DNA from: Micromonospora haikouensis
Lineage (GTDB): Bacteria; Actinomycetota; Actinomycetes; Mycobacteriales; Micromonosporaceae
Direction: 5' to 3'
Length of the DNA: 64,000 bases
Assembly: GCF_900091595.1 (NCBI RefSeq)
Contig: NZ_FMCW01000004.1
Span: 124,001-188,000 of the forward strand
Shown one piece after another: positions 1 through 14,708 of this stretch. The notes below the pieces were generated by a model. That model did no database searches and had not been told where the DNA came from. It saw nothing but the letters and a program-made list of their open reading frames with translations. The position numbers and the translations under genes are program-made. Each line of letters begins with the position of its first letter. The stretch's first letter is position 1.

Positions 1-230
1 TCGGGGTCCAGCCGCTCGTTGTTCTCCGCGTTGGCGATCGCGCTAGCGAGCACCTTGTATACCTGCTCGCTCGCAGCCTGCGGCGCGAACTGCAGCACCG
101 TGAGCGCCTCCTTCGCGGGCAGGCCGCGGACGAGGTTGACCACCCGGCGCGCCTTCATCGGCGAGATGCGCACGTGCCGCGCAACCGCCCGCGCGCCCGG
201 AAGCACCGGAGCGTCGCCCTTTCCTGGCAT
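1..230 (-). CDS. rplV: 50S ribosomal protein L22, N-terminal part
   Basis: The minus strand opens with ATG at 230 and reads [20 protein letters not shown], then the L22 core with [14 protein letters not shown], and runs off the left edge after about 76 residues. L22 lines the exit tunnel of the large subunit. It lies 39 nt downstream of rpsS, the usual S10-operon order. The C-terminal beta hairpin, site of macrolide-resistance changes, is outside the window. Confidence 0.93.
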   Translation of the reverse strand, partial: MPGKGDAPVLPGARAVARHVRISPMKARRVVNLVRGLPAKEALTVLQFAPQAASEQVYKVLASAIANAENNERLDP

Positions 231-269
231 CGCTGTAACCCCTTGTTCCTCTATCCGTATGCCCGCGGC

Positions 270-551
270 TCAGCGCCGGCGGCTCTTCCGGTCGTCCTTC
301 TCGTGACCCTTGAAGGTGCGGGTCAGCGCGAACTCGCCGAGCTTGTGCCCGACCATCGCCTCGGTGACGAACACCGGGACGTGCTTGCGTCCGTCGTGCA
401 CGGCGATCGTGTGGCCGAGCATCTCGGGGATGATCGTCGAGCGCCGCGACCAGGTCTTGATGACGTTCTTCGAGCCCTTGTCGTTCTGCGTCTCCACCTT
501 CTTGAGCAGGTGGTCGTCGACGAACGGGCCCTTCTTCAGGCTGCGAGGCAT
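270..551 (-). CDS. rpsS: 30S ribosomal protein S19
   Basis: This 93-residue protein starts [20 protein letters not shown] and contains the S19 core [21 protein letters not shown]19 binds the head of 16S rRNA together with S13. Length is normal for the family. It is 12 nt downstream of rplB, in the S10 operon, and no own promoter is seen. The basic C-terminus (KSRRR) is typical. Confidence 0.97.
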   Translation of the reverse strand: MPRSLKKGPFVDDHLLKKVETQNDKGSKNVIKTWSRRSTIIPEMLGHTIAVHDGRKHVPVFVTEAMVGHKLGEFALTRTFKGHEKDDRKSRRR

Positions 552-563
552 GTCTTATCTCCC

Positions 564-1403
<840 letters not shown>

Positions 1404-1415
1404 TGTCTACACCCC

Positions 1416-1718
1416 TCAGCTGACCGGGCCGCCGAAGGCCTCGATACGGTCACCGTCAGCCAGCTTCACGATCGCCCGCTTGGTGGCCTTGCGCTGACCG
1501 AAGCCGGTCTTGGTGCGCTTGCGCTTGCCCTCGCGGTTGAGCGTGTTGACCGTCAGGACGCGGACGTTGAAGATCTGCTGGATAGCGATCTTGATCTCGG
1601 TCTTGTTGGCGTCCGGGTGCACCAGGAAGGTGTACCAGTTCCGGTTCAGCTCGCTGTAGCTCTTCTCCGAGACGACCGGCGCGATGATGACGTCACGCGG
1701 ATCGGCGATCGTGCTCAC
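1416..1718 (-). CDS. rplW: 50S ribosomal protein L23
   Basis: A 100-residue L23 starting [20 protein letters not shown]. The pattern [20 protein letters not shown] is the family core. L23 sits at the tunnel exit and docks trigger factor and SRP. Its start overlaps the rplD stop by 4 nt (1715-1718), so translation is probably coupled. Length is normal. Confidence 0.97.
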   Translation of the reverse strand: MSTIADPRDVIIAPVVSEKSYSELNRNWYTFLVHPDANKTEIKIAIQQIFNVRVLTVNTLNREGKRKRTKTGFGQRKATKRAIVKLADGDRIEAFGGPVS

Positions 1719-2365
1719 TTGTCACCCTCCTCGGTGGTCTCGGCCGGGACACCCAGGAACTCGTCCAGGGCGTCCTTGGTGAAGACCACGTCGTCGGCCA
1801 CCAGCACGTCGTACGTGTTGAGCTGGCCGGCCTCGATCAGGTGCACCCGCGGCTCGTTGCGCAGCGACACCCAGTTCAGCTCGTCGGTGCTGCTCAGCAC
1901 GACCAGGACGCGGCGCGCCTCGGTCAGCTTGGCCAGCGTGGCCAGGGCGGCCTTGGTCGACGGCTTCTCGCCCGAGACGAACGCCTCGACGACGTGCACC
2001 TGGCCGGCGCGGGCCCGGTCGGAGAGGGCGCCACGCAGGGCGGCGGCCTTCATCTTCTTCGGGGTCCGCTGGCTGTAGTCGCGCGGCACCGGGCCGTGGA
2101 CCACGCCACCGCCGGCGAACTGCGGCGCGCGGATCGAACCCTGGCGGGCCCGACCGGTGCCCTTCTGCTTGTACGGCTTCTTGCCGCCACCGGCGACCTC
2201 GCCGCGGGTCTTGGTCTTGTGCGTGCCCTGTCGGGCGGCCGCGAGCTGGGCCACCACGACCTGGTGCATCAGCGCGATGTTGGCCTGGACGTCGAAGACG
2301 TCGGACGGCAGCTCGACGGCGCCGCTCTTCGTGCCTTCGACGTTGAGCACGTCAACGGTGGTCAC
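1715..2365 (-). CDS. rplD: 50S ribosomal protein L4
   Basis: A 216-residue L4. The tunnel loop is visible in [20 protein letters not shown], followed by [21 protein letters not shown]4 binds domain I of 23S rRNA and in enterobacteria also represses its own operon; whether it does so here cannot be told. It overlaps rplC upstream (2362-2365) and rplW downstream by 4 nt each, a tightly coupled run. Confidence 0.97.
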   Translation of the reverse strand: MTTVDVLNVEGTKSGAVELPSDVFDVQANIALMHQVVVAQLAAARQGTHKTKTRGEVAGGGKKPYKQKGTGRARQGSIRAPQFAGGGVVHGPVPRDYSQRTPKKMKAAALRGALSDRARAGQVHVVEAFVSGEKPSTKAALATLAKLTEARRVLVVLSSTDELNWVSLRNEPRVHLIEAGQLNTYDVLVADDVVFTKDALDEFLGVPAETTEEGDK

Positions 2366-3027
2366 TTGGCCGCACCGCCCTTCTTCGCCTTGACCTTGGC
2401 CGCGGTGCGGACCAGGACCAGCGCGCCCTTCGGGCCGGGGATGGCGCCGCGGACGAGCAGGAGGTTGTTCTCGGTGTCGACCGCCTGGACGGTCAGGTTC
2501 TGGACGGTGTAGCGCACGCCACCCATCCGACCCGCCATCCGGGTGCCCTTGAAGACGCGACCCGGGGTGGCGCAGGCGCCGATGGAGCCCGGCGAACGGT
2601 GCTTGCGCTCGACACCGTGGCTGGCGCGCAGACCGTGGAAGCCGTGCCGCTTCATCGGGCCGGCGTAGCCCTTGCCCTTGGTCTTGCCGGTGACGTCGAT
2701 GGTGACGCCCACCGGGAACTGCTCGACCGTGACCTCCTGGCCCAGCGAGTAGTCCGCGGCGTCCTTGGTGCGCAGCTCGACGATGTGCCGGCGCGGCGCC
2801 ACGTCCGCCTTCGCGTAGTGCCCGCTGACCGGCTTCTTGACCTTGCGCGGGTCGATGGTGCCGTACGCGAGCTGGACCGCGGAGTAACCGTCCTTCTCGG
2901 CGCTACGAACCTGGCTGACGACGCACGGGCCGGCCTGCACCACGGTCACGGGCACAACCTTGTTGTTGTCCCAGACCTGGGTCATGCCGAGCTTGGCGCC
3001 CAGGATCCCCTTGACTTGCCTGTCCAT
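2362..3027 (-). CDS. rplC: 50S ribosomal protein L3
   Basis: A 221-residue L3 starting [20 protein letters not shown]. The loop reaching the peptidyl-transferase centre is recognisable around GMKR-like residues in [21 protein letters not shown]3 is an early assembly protein of the large subunit. It is the second gene of the S10 operon, 11 nt after rpsJ. Confidence 0.97.
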   Translation of the reverse strand: MDRQVKGILGAKLGMTQVWDNNKVVPVTVVQAGPCVVSQVRSAEKDGYSAVQLAYGTIDPRKVKKPVSGHYAKADVAPRRHIVELRTKDAADYSLGQEVTVEQFPVGVTIDVTGKTKGKGYAGPMKRHGFHGLRASHGVERKHRSPGSIGACATPGRVFKGTRMAGRMGGVRYTVQNLTVQAVDTENNLLLVRGAIPGPKGALVLVRTAAKVKAKKGGAAK

Positions 3028-3038
3028 TTGTCCGGTCC

Positions 3039-3347
3039 CTACAGCTTGATCTCGATGTCGACGCCAGCCGGCAGGTCGAGGCGCATGAGCGAGTCGACCG
3101 TCTTCGGGGTCGGGTCGATGATGTCGATCAGCCGCTTGTGCGTACGCATCTCGAAGTGCTCGCGCGAGTCCTTGTACTTGTGCGGCGAGCGGATAACGCA
3201 GAAACGGTTGATCTCCGTGGGCAGCGGCACCGGGCCAGCGACCTGCGCCCCGGTACGCGTCACCGTCTCGACGATCTTCCGAGCCGAGGAGTCGACGACC
3301 TCGTGGTCATAGGCCTTGAGCCGGATGCGGATCTTCTGTCCCGCCAT
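3039..3347 (-). CDS. rpsJ: 30S ribosomal protein S10
   Basis: A 102-residue S10 starting [20 protein letters not shown], with the family signature [21 protein letters not shown]10 is in the head of the small subunit and, as NusE, also partners NusB in antitermination. It heads the S10 operon here. A 357-nt gap separates it from tuf, so an own promoter is likely, though a clear one was not identified. Confidence 0.97.
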
Positions 3348-3704
3348 GGTGGCTTCTGTTCCTTCTCTCGATGCCGCTGTGTTGCGGGCGCCTGCACCGG
3401 CTGGTGCAGGCCCACTTCCGCCGACCCCCGCGGTCGGGCGTGTCGCGCCCTAGGACCAGGCTCCGCCCCGGGACCCCGGAGCTCTGCTGGCCATGCGGTG
3501 GGTCAATGGCGCCGATCGCGTTCACCGCGACCCGGACGCCGTGCGAGGGTGGTTGGCCGCACAGTGGCAGGCCAACCACCCTACGCGCGACTGTTCAACG
3601 ACCCGGAGGTCCAGCGGATGCCGGACACGGGCGAGGAACTGCCGTTACGCAACCTGACTAGTATGCCGCACGACCGGCGGCGATGCTAATCGGGGTTACC
3701 CAGT
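3348..3704 (-). other. Intergenic region, tuf to rpsJ
   Basis: No gene is supported in these 357 nt. Two structures are visible: a perfect 9-10 bp hairpin at 3390-3411 (GCCTGCACC / GGTGCAGGC) in what would be the rpsJ 5' leader, and the 11-bp stem at 3548-3580 listed separately. The region should hold the tuf end and the start of S10-operon transcription. No convincing -35/-10 pair was found. Confidence 0.5.
3548..3580 (-). terminator. Hairpin downstream of tuf
   Basis: A perfect 11-bp inverted repeat (GGTGGTTGGCC / GGCCAACCACC) with an 11-nt loop, 125 nt past the tuf stop on the minus strand. No T run follows, as is common in high-GC actinobacteria, so it is a probable rather than proven terminator of the str operon. 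Confidence 0.55.
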
Positions 3705-4898
3705 TCACTTGACGATCTTGGTGACCCGACCCGCGCCGACCGTACGGCCACCCTCCCGGATCGCGAACTTGAGGTTTTCCTCCATCGCGATGGGCTGGAT
3801 GAGCTTGACGCTCATCGTGGTGTTGTCGCCCGGCATGACCATCTCGGTGCCCTCGGGCAGCGTGACGACGCCGGTGACGTCCGTGGTGCGGAAGTAGAAC
3901 TGCGGGCGGTAGTTCTGGAAGAACGGGGTGTGCCGGCCACCCTCCTCCTTGGAGAGGATGTAGACCGTCGCCTCGAACTCCGTGTGCGGGGTCGTGGTGC
4001 CCGGCTTGATGACGACCATGCCGCGCTCGACGTCCTCGCGCTTGGTGCCACGCAGCAGGAGACCGACGTTCTCACCCGCGCGCGCGTCGTCCAGGGTCTT
4101 CCGGAACATCTCGATCGCGGTGACCTTGGTCTTGAAGCCCTTCTCGCGGATGCCGACGACCTCGACGTCCTCGTTCGGGAGCAGCACGCCACGCTCGACA
4201 CGACCGGTGACGACGGTGCCACGACCGGTGATCGTGAAGACGTCCTCGACGGGCATGAGGAACGGCTTCTCGGTCTCGCGCTCCGGCTGCGGGATCGCGG
4301 TGTCGACCGCGTTCATCAGCTCGAGCAGCTTCTCGGTCCACACCGGGTCGCCCTCGAGCGCCTTCAGCGCGGAGACCTGCACGACCGGCAGGTCGTCGCC
4401 CGGGTACTCCTGCGAGGAGAGCAGCTCGCGGACCTCGAGCTCGACGAGCTCCAGGAGCTCGGCGTCGTCGACCATGTCGCTCTTGTTGAGCGCCACGACG
4501 ATGTACGGCACACCGACCTGACGGGCCAGCAGCACGTGCTCGCGGGTCTGCGGCATCGGGCCGTCGGTCGCCGCCACCACCAGGATCGCGCCGTCCATCT
4601 GCGCGGCACCGGTGATCATGTTCTTGATGTAGTCGGCGTGCCCGGGGCAGTCGACGTGCGCGTAGTGCCGCGCCTCGGTCTGGTACTCGACGTGCGCGAT
4701 GGAGATCGTGATGCCGCGGGCCTTCTCCTCCGGCGCCTTGTCGATCTCGTCGAACGGGGTGTACGGGTTCAGGTCCGGGAACTGGTCGTGCAGGACCTTG
4801 GTGATGGCCGCCGTCAGCGTCGTCTTACCGTGGTCGATGTGACCAATGGTGCCGATGTTGACGTGCGGCTTAGTCCGCTCGAACTTCGCCTTCGCCAC
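3705..4898 (-). CDS. tuf: Elongation factor Tu
   Basis: A 397-residue EF-Tu that carries aminoacyl-tRNA to the ribosome as a GTP complex. G1 is GHIDHGKT near residue 19, G3 is DCPGH, G4 is NKSD; switch I has RGITI. Domain 2 contains [20 protein letters not shown] and domain 3 ends [10 protein letters not shown]. It is a single copy in this window, last gene of rpsL-rpsG-fusA-tuf, 222 nt after fusA. No residue change suggesting elfamycin resistance was noticed by eye. Confidence 0.98.
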   Translation of the reverse strand: MAKAKFERTKPHVNIGTIGHIDHGKTTLTAAITKVLHDQFPDLNPYTPFDEIDKAPEEKARGITISIAHVEYQTEARHYAHVDCPGHADYIKNMITGAAQMDGAILVVAATDGPMPQTREHVLLARQVGVPYIVVALNKSDMVDDAELLELVELEVRELLSSQEYPGDDLPVVQVSALKALEGDPVWTEKLLELMNAVDTAIPQPERETEKPFLMPVEDVFTITGRGTVVTGRVERGVLLPNEDVEVVGIREKGFKTKVTAIEMFRKTLDDARAGENVGLLLRGTKREDVERGMVVIKPGTTTPHTEFEATVYILSKEEGGRHTPFFQNYRPQFYFRTTDVTGVVTLPEGTEMVMPGDNTTMSVKLIQPIAMEENLKFAIREGGRTVGAGRVTKIVK

Positions 4899-4974
4899 TG
4901 GTGTCCTCCTGTGGACTTCTTGGTTCTTCTCGCCCCGGCACGCCAGGTAGGCGCTTAGGACTCTGTCGACAGCC

Positions 4975-4996
4975 TTTCCGGCCTGACGGCCGGAGA
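4975..4996 (-). promoter_or_regulatory. Hairpin in fusA-tuf spacer
   Basis: A short GC-rich stem CCGGCC-TGAC-GGCCGG flanked by complementary TTT/AGA lies in the 222-nt spacer before tuf. Such spacers often carry a second tuf promoter or partial terminator in actinobacteria; the sequence alone does not decide between these. Confidence 0.35.
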
Positions 4997-5120
4997 GCTT
5001 TTGTGGGTTCTGCGGCGATGAAGCCTACAGGCCCGGTCTCACACAACCCGACCGAGGTGGCCGCGGACGGGAATCCCTCCCGCGACCAGCCCCGATTCAT
5101 CGGATCAGCTCAGGCGAGCG

Positions 5121-7217
5121 TCACTCACCAGTCGCCTTGGCGATGATCTCCTTGGCCACCGAGGCCGGAATCTCGGCGTAGGAGTCGAACTGCATGCTGT
5201 AGCTAGCCCGGCCCTGGGTCTTCGACCGCAGGTCGCCGACGTAGCCGAACATCTCCGACAGCGGCACCAGCGCCCTCACGATGCGGGTGCCGCTGCGCTC
5301 CTCCATCGCCTGGATGATGCCACGGCGGGAGTTGAGGTCGCCGATGACGTCACCCATGTTCTCCTCAGGAGTGGTGACCTCGACGGACATCACCGGCTCC
5401 AGCAGCGCCGGGTCGGCCTTGCGGGCCGCCTCCTTCAGCGCCATCGAGCCAGCGATCTTGAACGCCATCTCGGACGAGTCGACCTCGTGGTACTGGCCGT
5501 CCACCAGGGTCAGCTTGACACCCACCAGCGGGAAGCCGGCGAGAATGCCGTACTGCATGGCGTCCTGGGCGCCCGCGTCCACCGACGGGATGAACTCCCG
5601 GGGGATGCGGCCACCGGTGACGGCGTTCGCGAACTCGTAGGTCGGCGAGTCGTTGTCCAGCGGCAGCGGCTCCAGGCTGATGATGACCCGGGCGTACTGG
5701 CCGGAACCACCGGTCTGCTTCTTGTGGGTGAACTCGACCTTCTCCACCTTGCGGCGGATGGTCTCGCGGTACGCCACCTGCGGCTTGCCGATGTTCGCCT
5801 CGACGTTGAACTCGCGGCGCATCCGGTCGACCAGGATGTCCAGGTGCAGCTCACCCATGCCGGAGATGACCGTCTGGCCGGTCTCGTCGTCCAGCTTGAC
5901 GCGGAAGGTCGGGTCCTCCTCGGCCAGCCGCTGGATGGCGGTGCTGAGCTTCTCCTGGTCGGCCTTGGTCTTCGGCTCGATGGCGACCTCGATGACCGGC
6001 TCCGGGAAGGTCATCGACTCCAGGATGACCGGGTTCGCCGGGTCGCACAGCGTGTCACCGGTGGTGGTCTGCTTGAGACCCTGCACCGCGATGATGTCGC
6101 CAGCCTGGGCCGAGCCGCGCTCTTCCCGCTTGTTGGCGTGCATCTGGTAGATCTTGCCGATCCGCTCCTTGCGGTCCTTGGTGGAGTTGACCACCTGGGA
6201 CCCGGACTCGACCACGCCGGAGTAGACCCGGACGTAGGTGAGCTTGCCGAGGTGCTTGTCGGTCTGGATCTTGAAGGCGAGACCGGAGAACGGCTCCTTC
6301 TTCGACGGCTTCCGCTGCAGCGGCGTCTCGCCGTCGGTCGCGGTGCCCTCGATGGCCGGGATGTCCAGCGGCGACGGCAGGAAGTCGACCACGGCGTCGA
6401 GCATGGGCTGCACGCCCTTGTTCTTGAACGCCGAGCCGCACAGCACCGGGTTGGCCTTGCTGGCGATCGTGGCCCGCCGGATGGCGGCCTTGATCTCCTC
6501 GACGGAGATCTCCTCGCCCTCCAGGTACTTCTCCATCACCGCGTCGTCGACGTCGGCCAGGGTCTCCATCAGCTTCTCGCGCCACTCCGCAGCGGAGTCG
6601 GCGAGGTCGGCCGGGATCTCCTCGATCGCGTAGTCCTCACCCTTCTGGGTCTCCCCGCGCCAGGTGAGGGCACGCATGCCGATCAGGTCGACGACACCGA
6701 TGTGGTCGCCCTCGAGCCCGATCGGGATCTGGAGCACCAGCGGGGTCGCGTTCAGCCGGTCGATCATCATCTGGACGCAGCGGAAGAAGTCCGCGCCGGT
6801 CCGGTCGAGCTTGTTGACGAAGCACATCCGCGGGACGTTGTACTTGTCGGCCTGACGCCAGACGTTCTCCGTCTGCGGCTCCACGCCGGCCACGCCGTCG
6901 TAGACCGCGACCGCACCGTCCAGCACCCGCAGCGACCGCTCGACCTCGACCGTGAAGTCGACGTGACCGGGCGTGTCGATGATCTGGATCGTGTGGCCCT
7001 TCCACTCACACTTGGTGGCAGCGGAGGTGATGGTGATACCACGCTCCTGCTCCTGCTCCATCCAGTCCATGACGGCAGCGCCCTCGTGGACCTCACCGAT
7101 CTTGTACGTGATACCGGTGTAGAAGAGGATCCGCTCGGTGGTAGTGGTCTTACCAGCATCGATGTGCGCCATGATGCCGATGTTGCGTACGTTGGCGAGC
7201 GCGTCTGCGGCGGCCAC
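5121..7217 (-). CDS. fusA: Elongation factor G
   Basis: A 698-residue translocase GTPase. G1 is AHIDAGKT, G3 DTPGHVDF, G4 NKLD, with [10 protein letters not shown] in switch I; domain IV includes [20 protein letters not shown]. Start is GTG at 7217. Length matches canonical fusA rather than the shorter ribosome-recycling paralogues. It sits 76 nt after rpsG and before tuf, the standard str order. Confidence 0.98.
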   Translation of the reverse strand: MAAADALANVRNIGIMAHIDAGKTTTTERILFYTGITYKIGEVHEGAAVMDWMEQEQERGITITSAATKCEWKGHTIQIIDTPGHVDFTVEVERSLRVLDGAVAVYDGVAGVEPQTENVWRQADKYNVPRMCFVNKLDRTGADFFRCVQMMIDRLNATPLVLQIPIGLEGDHIGVVDLIGMRALTWRGETQKGEDYAIEEIPADLADSAAEWREKLMETLADVDDAVMEKYLEGEEISVEEIKAAIRRATIASKANPVLCGSAFKNKGVQPMLDAVVDFLPSPLDIPAIEGTATDGETPLQRKPSKKEPFSGLAFKIQTDKHLGKLTYVRVYSGVVESGSQVVNSTKDRKERIGKIYQMHANKREERGSAQAGDIIAVQGLKQTTTGDTLCDPANPVILESMTFPEPVIEVAIEPKTKADQEKLSTAIQRLAEEDPTFRVKLDDETGQTVISGMGELHLDILVDRMRREFNVEANIGKPQVAYRETIRRKVEKVEFTHKKQTGGSGQYARVIISLEPLPLDNDSPTYEFANAVTGGRIPREFIPSVDAGAQDAMQYGILAGFPLVGVKLTLVDGQYHEVDSSEMAFKIAGSMALKEAARKADPALLEPVMSVEVTTPEENMGDVIGDLNSRRGIIQAMEERSGTRIVRALVPLSEMFGYVGDLRSKTQGRASYSMQFDSYAEIPASVAKEIIAKATGE

Positions 7218-7293
7218 TTCAATCCCTACTTATCGTCGTCTCGACACAACTGGTGGTGGTTCCGGCGCCACGCGGGCGCCGGAACCAGATGTG

Positions 7294-7764
7294 TTACCAG
7301 CGGTAGTGCGCGAAGGCCTTGTTCGACTCGGCCATCTTGTGCGTGTCCTCGCGCCGCTTGACGGCGGCACCGAGGCCGTTGCTCGCGTCCAGCAGCTCGT
7401 TCATCAGCCGCTCGATCATGGTCTTCTCGCGCCGGGCGCGGGAGTAGGTGACCAGCCAGCGCAGGCCCAGGGTGGTCGCCCGGGCCGGCCGGACCTCGAC
7501 CGGGACCTGGTAGGTGGCGCCACCGACACGGCGGCTGCGCACCTCGAGGGTCGGCTTGACGTTGTCCATCGCCCGCTTCAGGGTGACGACCGGGTCGGTG
7601 CCGGACTTCTCGCGGCAGCCCTCCAGGGCCGCGTACACGATACGCTCGGCGAGCTGGCGCTTGCCGCGCAGCAGGATCTTGTTCACCAGCTGGGTGACCA
7701 ACGGCGAGTTGTACACCGGGTCAGCGACCAGCGGCTTCCGCGGAGCGGGTCCCTTACGCGGCAT
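7294..7764 (-). CDS. rpsG: 30S ribosomal protein S7
   Basis: A 156-residue S7. The open frame extends 20 codons further upstream, but [20 protein letters not shown] is the family start, so ATG at 7764 is chosen; it is one nucleotide from the rpsL stop. Core motifs include [20 protein letters not shown], and the protein ends [10 protein letters not shown]7 nucleates the 30S head. Confidence 0.97.
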   Translation of the reverse strand: MPRKGPAPRKPLVADPVYNSPLVTQLVNKILLRGKRQLAERIVYAALEGCREKSGTDPVVTLKRAMDNVKPTLEVRSRRVGGATYQVPVEVRPARATTLGLRWLVTYSRARREKTMIERLMNELLDASNGLGAAVKRREDTHKMAESNKAFAHYRW

Positions 7765-7765
7765 C

Positions 7766-8140
7766 TCAGCTCTTCTCCTTCTTCGCGCCGTAACGGCTGC
7801 GCGCCTGCTTGCGGTTACGGACACCCTGGGTGTCCAGCGAACCGCGGACGATCTTGTAACGCACGCCGGGGAGGTCCTTCACCCGGCCGCCGCGGACGAG
7901 CACGATGGAGTGCTCCTGCAGGTTGTGACCCACGCCCGGGATGTAGGCGGTCACCTCGATCTGACTGCTGAGCTTGACACGAGCGACCTTGCGCAGCGCC
8001 GAGTTCGGCTTCTTCGGGGTGGTGGTGTACACGCGGGTGCACACGCCGCGCCGCTGAGGGGAACCCTTCAGCGCCGGGGTCTTGGTCTTACTCGTCTTCG
8101 CCTGGCGGCCCTTTCGGACCAGCTGCTGGATCGTGGGCAC
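7766..8140 (-). CDS. rpsL: 30S ribosomal protein S12
   Basis: A 124-residue S12 starting [20 protein letters not shown]. The decoding-site loop [12 protein letters not shown] and the later [11 protein letters not shown] both keep lysine at the classic streptomycin-resistance positions, so the allele looks wild type. First gene of the str operon; a promoter match lies about 310 nt upstream. Confidence 0.98.
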   Translation of the reverse strand: MPTIQQLVRKGRQAKTSKTKTPALKGSPQRRGVCTRVYTTTPKKPNSALRKVARVKLSSQIEVTAYIPGVGHNLQEHSIVLVRGGRVKDLPGVRYKIVRGSLDTQGVRNRKQARSRYGAKKEKS

Positions 8141-8448
8141 CGGGTTTCTCCGCTCCCTTCGGCCGCCTTCCGGCGACCGCGCCGTCTGCTCGTAGCCATC
8201 CCTCGTGGAAAGGCTCTCCTACATTCCGGCCAGGCCCGCCTTGCGGAGGTCCCGGCACCCGCGGTCGGGCGTGTCGCCCGGCTCACGGTCCCGGTGCAGT
8301 CGCTCGCGCGCGCACCGGATTTCTGTCACCGGCACACGGTCACCGCGCGCCGGGTCTTCTGGCTCTCTGTCGTGCTGCCGCGCGATCACCGGGAACCCGG
8401 TTCCGACGCACGCACGAGTTGCCCGGGCGAGCCCGGGCACAAGGGGAA

Positions 8449-8477
8449 AGAGTACCTATCACAGCCGCACAGGTCAA
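8449..8477 (-). promoter_or_regulatory. Probable str operon promoter
   Basis: On the minus strand TTGACC (8472-8477) is followed after exactly 17 nt by TACTCT (8449-8454), a good housekeeping-sigma match. It implies a leader of roughly 300 nt before rpsL. The same -10 hexamer occurs in the tRNA promoter at 26090. Confidence 0.65.
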
Positions 8478-8720
8478 AACGGAGAGGTCCCGGAGATCAG
8501 CGTCACCGCCCTGCCGGCCGAACCGTCGCGCCTGCCCACTTGCGATGGGCACCTACAGAAACAAGTGTAACGGCTACCGCGGCACCCGGCCCGTCGGCCC
8601 TGGGTAACGCCGCCGCCCCACGCTGCCCCTGAGCCGCCGGCCCGTTTCCGCCGGAGCCACCGCCCCCGGCCCGGCCCCCGCCGGAGCGGCCCCGGGCCGG
8701 GCTGCCCCGGACCGGGGCCG

Positions 8721-8779
8721 CCATGTCGGCGACATGGCGGCATCCAGGCACCCGCGACCCCGCCATGTCGCCGACATGG
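8721..8779. repeat. Paired 17-nt palindrome element, copy A
   Basis: Two copies of a palindrome with one central base, CCATGTCG-G-CGACATGG at 8721-8737 and CCATGTCG-C-CGACATGG at 8763-8779, separated by a 25-nt spacer starting CGGCATCC and ending CGACCCCG. Partial copies occur at 10628-10668 and 29388-29445. This is the only complete pair in the window. Function unknown. Confidence 0.8.
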
Positions 8780-8849
8780 TGTCGATCAAGCCGGACCAGC
8801 CGGAGGACGGGGCGGCCCAGCACGGGCCAGCCGCAGCACGGGCGGAGAC

Positions 8850-10091
8850 TCAGCTCAGGGCGAGCAGCAGCCCCAGGCCGAGGCCCAGCAGGCTGAGCAC
8901 CACGCCCACCGCGCCGCAGCTGATCCCGGCCACCGCCAGCCCCCGGCCCGTGAAGCGCACCGCCGGCGGGGGTGCCGGACGCCGGATCTGCCGCCGGCCG
9001 AGCAGGCCGGCCACCACCGCCGCCGTGCCGGCCAGCAGCCCGAGGACCGCGAACACACCGGCGGCCCAGGCCCCCTGGCTGCCGGCGGTCGCCCCGAGGC
9101 AGATCACCAGGAGCGACACCAGCGCGGAGGCGATGCCCGCCACCAGGGACCCGATCGCGAGGCCGGACGTCACCGGGGGCACGTCGAGATGCACCACGCC
9201 GAACGGGGTGCCCGGCACCGGGTCGACCCGCTTGGGCGGTCGGGCCGCGTCCTTCGGCGGCGGGGGCACCGCCCCCCGGCCAGCGCCCGGTCCGCCCCAG
9301 CCGCTGCTCGGTCCGCCCCAGGCACCGCCCGGCGCCTGACCCGGGTAGCCGCCCGGCGCGCCCCCCGGATGGGTGGTCGTGCCGGGGTGCCCCGGCCAGG
9401 AAGCGGGAGCCGGATGCGGCCCGGCCGCCGACTGTGGCGCGTGGCCAGGCTGCACGAAGGAAGCCGACTGCGCGGGAGAAGCCGGCGATGCCGGGGGGCC
9501 CGGCTGCACGAAGGCAGCCGGCTGCACAGGGGAAGACGGCGGCGCGAAGGAAGCTGGCGGTGCCGGGGGGCCCGGCTGGGCAGGAGAAGCCGGTGGTGCC
9601 GAGAGACCCGGATGCGCGGGCGGAGCCGGCTGCGACGCGGAACCCGACGCCGAGGGGGACGGCGACGCGGCGGGGCCCGGCTGCGCCGAGGGAGACGACG
9701 GCGCGGCGGGGGACCACGGCACGGGCGAAGTCGGCGGTGCGGCGGGGGCCGGCGGTGGCCCGGAACTCGGCTGCGCGGCGTCGCCGGCCCCCGGGCCTGG
9801 GCCGAACTGCGGCGGGGAACCGGCCGCCGGGCCGGGACCCGGCCCGGGAAACGGGTCGGGCTGCGGGAACGCGCCGGCAGAGGGGTCGGTGCTCCCGATC
9901 GGCGGGGAGGCCGACGAAGGCGAGACCGACGGCGGGGCGGGGACGGCAGGGATGCCCGGTGCCCCCGGATCGGTGCCGGCGGCGGGCCGGGCCCACGGGC
10001 TCTCCTCCGGCGCTGCCGGCGACCCCGCCGGATCCGGGTGCGCGGCGGATCCCTCCGCCGACTCGCCCGAGGGCCGCGCCGGTTCCGTCAC
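8850..10091 (-). CDS. Proline-rich membrane protein with C-terminal DUF4190-like domain
   Basis: The first ~280 of 413 residues are low-complexity Pro/Ala/Gly/Ser sequence (repeats such as PAPPASPAQPGPPAPPASF) with no fold to recognise. The last ~125 residues hold three hydrophobic segments (SGLAIGSLVAGIASALVSLL; WAAGVFAVLGLLAGTAAVVA; GLAVAGISCGAVGVVLSLLG), the pattern of small actinobacterial DUF4190-type proteins. The proline-rich part is probably cytoplasmic. The next gene has a similar membrane layout. Start choice within the Pro-rich region is uncertain. Function unknown. Confidence 0.7.
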   Translation of the reverse strand: MTEPARPSGESAEGSAAHPDPAGSPAAPEESPWARPAAGTDPGAPGIPAVPAPPSVSPSSASPPIGSTDPSAGAFPQPDPFPGPGPGPAAGSPPQFGPGPGAGDAAQPSSGPPPAPAAPPTSPVPWSPAAPSSPSAQPGPAASPSPSASGSASQPAPPAHPGLSAPPASPAQPGPPAPPASFAPPSSPVQPAAFVQPGPPASPASPAQSASFVQPGHAPQSAAGPHPAPASWPGHPGTTTHPGGAPGGYPGQAPGGAWGGPSSGWGGPGAGRGAVPPPPKDAARPPKRVDPVPGTPFGVVHLDVPPVTSGLAIGSLVAGIASALVSLLVICLGATAGSQGAWAAGVFAVLGLLAGTAAVVAGLLGRRQIRRPAPPPAVRFTGRGLAVAGISCGAVGVVLSLLGLGLGLLLALS

Positions 10092-10204
10092 GAGGGCCTC
10101 CTGTCACCGGTCGTCGTCCACCGCCGCGCGGCGGACACCGGCCAGGCTACCGCCGCCCGGCCAGCCCCGTGGGCGCGCGTCGGCGTCTCCCCCGCGCGGG
10201 ACGG

Positions 10205-10585
10205 TCAGTCCACGTTCGGGGCGTAGTCGTGCCCGAACGGCGCTCCGGCCAACCGCACCAGGCCGATCACCAGGGCCGCCACCACGGCCGCCGCGACCAG
10301 GACCAGCCCGGCCCAGGCCAGGCGCTCCCCGCGCCGCAGCCAGGCCGCCCCGGTGAGGAAACCCCCCGAGGCGTACGCCTCACGGCGGGCCTGCCGGGCC
10401 AGCACGAGAGCGAGCGTGGCCGGCACCACCCCGCCGACGAAGAGCCCGGTCAGCGCGCCCATCAGGCCGAGCGCGAAGACCGCCCGGGCCTTGCTGGAGC
10501 GCACCGGGTCGGGGTCGAGCGGATGGCGTGCCCCGTGCGGGGCGACGGGCACCTGCCCGGGTGCGATCGTCATGCCCTCCATCAT
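10205..10585 (-). CDS. Small membrane protein, DUF4190-like
   Basis: About 122-126 residues with two or three hydrophobic segments: AVFALGLMGALTGLFVGGVV, ATLALVLA and LAWAGLVLVAAAVVAALVIG. ATG codons at 10585, 10582 and 10573 are all possible; 10585 has GGGGGA upstream, 10573 has GGAGG very close. The motif ARQARREAY between helices resembles DUF4190 proteins. It lies upstream of and parallel to the proline-rich gene. Function unknown. Confidence 0.65.
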   Translation of the reverse strand: MMEGMTIAPGQVPVAPHGARHPLDPDPVRSSKARAVFALGLMGALTGLFVGGVVPATLALVLARQARREAYASGGFLTGAAWLRRGERLAWAGLVLVAAAVVAALVIGLVRLAGAPFGHDYAPNVD

Positions 10586-10627
10586 GCCCGTCCCCCGCGA
10601 CGATCCCAGCCGACCACGGAGAGATAG

Positions 10628-10668
10628 CGGTATCCCGGGCCGGCGACCCCGCCAGCTCGGCGACATGG
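10628..10668. repeat. Paired-palindrome element, degraded copy B
   Basis: CGGTATCC at 10628 and the 17-mer CCAGCTCGGCGACATGG at 10652-10668 match the spacer and right palindrome of copy A in order and spacing (24 versus 25 nt). The left palindrome expected at about 10611-10627 is not recognisable. Confidence 0.6.
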
Positions 10669-10690
10669 CGGTGTCGCACGGCCCGACGCA

Positions 10691-10723
10691 ACGAGGCCCC
10701 CGGCGGTGTGCCGGGGGCCTCGT
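10691..10723 (-). terminator. rpoBC terminator
   Basis: A stem of 14 bp (ACGAGGCCCCCGGC / GCCGGGGGCCTCGT) with a short GGTGT loop begins 17 nt past the rpoC stop on the minus strand. The position and strength indicate termination of rpoBC transcription. Confidence 0.8.
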
Positions 10724-10739
10724 CGTCAGTGCGTGATCT

Positions 10740-14627
<3,888 letters not shown>

Positions 14628-14708
14628 TATGTCCCCTATGTCGTCGTCTTTACAGCTAGATCACGGGCGGGGTCGGGGGCCGGTCGCCCGGCCCCCAACC
14701 CACACCAC

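Larger units (their letters stand above)
8141..8849. other. Intergenic region upstream of rpsL
   Basis: This 709-nt stretch has no supported gene. It holds the long rpsL leader, a promoter match (8449-8477), a possible second -10 TACACT on the minus strand at 8564-8569 without a good -35, and the paired-palindrome repeat at 8721-8779. The short frames through it show no protein family I recognise. Confidence 0.6.

Noticed and set aside
9370..9900. Proline-rich repeats as a CRISPR-like or minisatellite array
   Set aside because: Repeats are degenerate codon-level Pro/Ala/Gly runs in one reading frame with no fixed unit or spacers.
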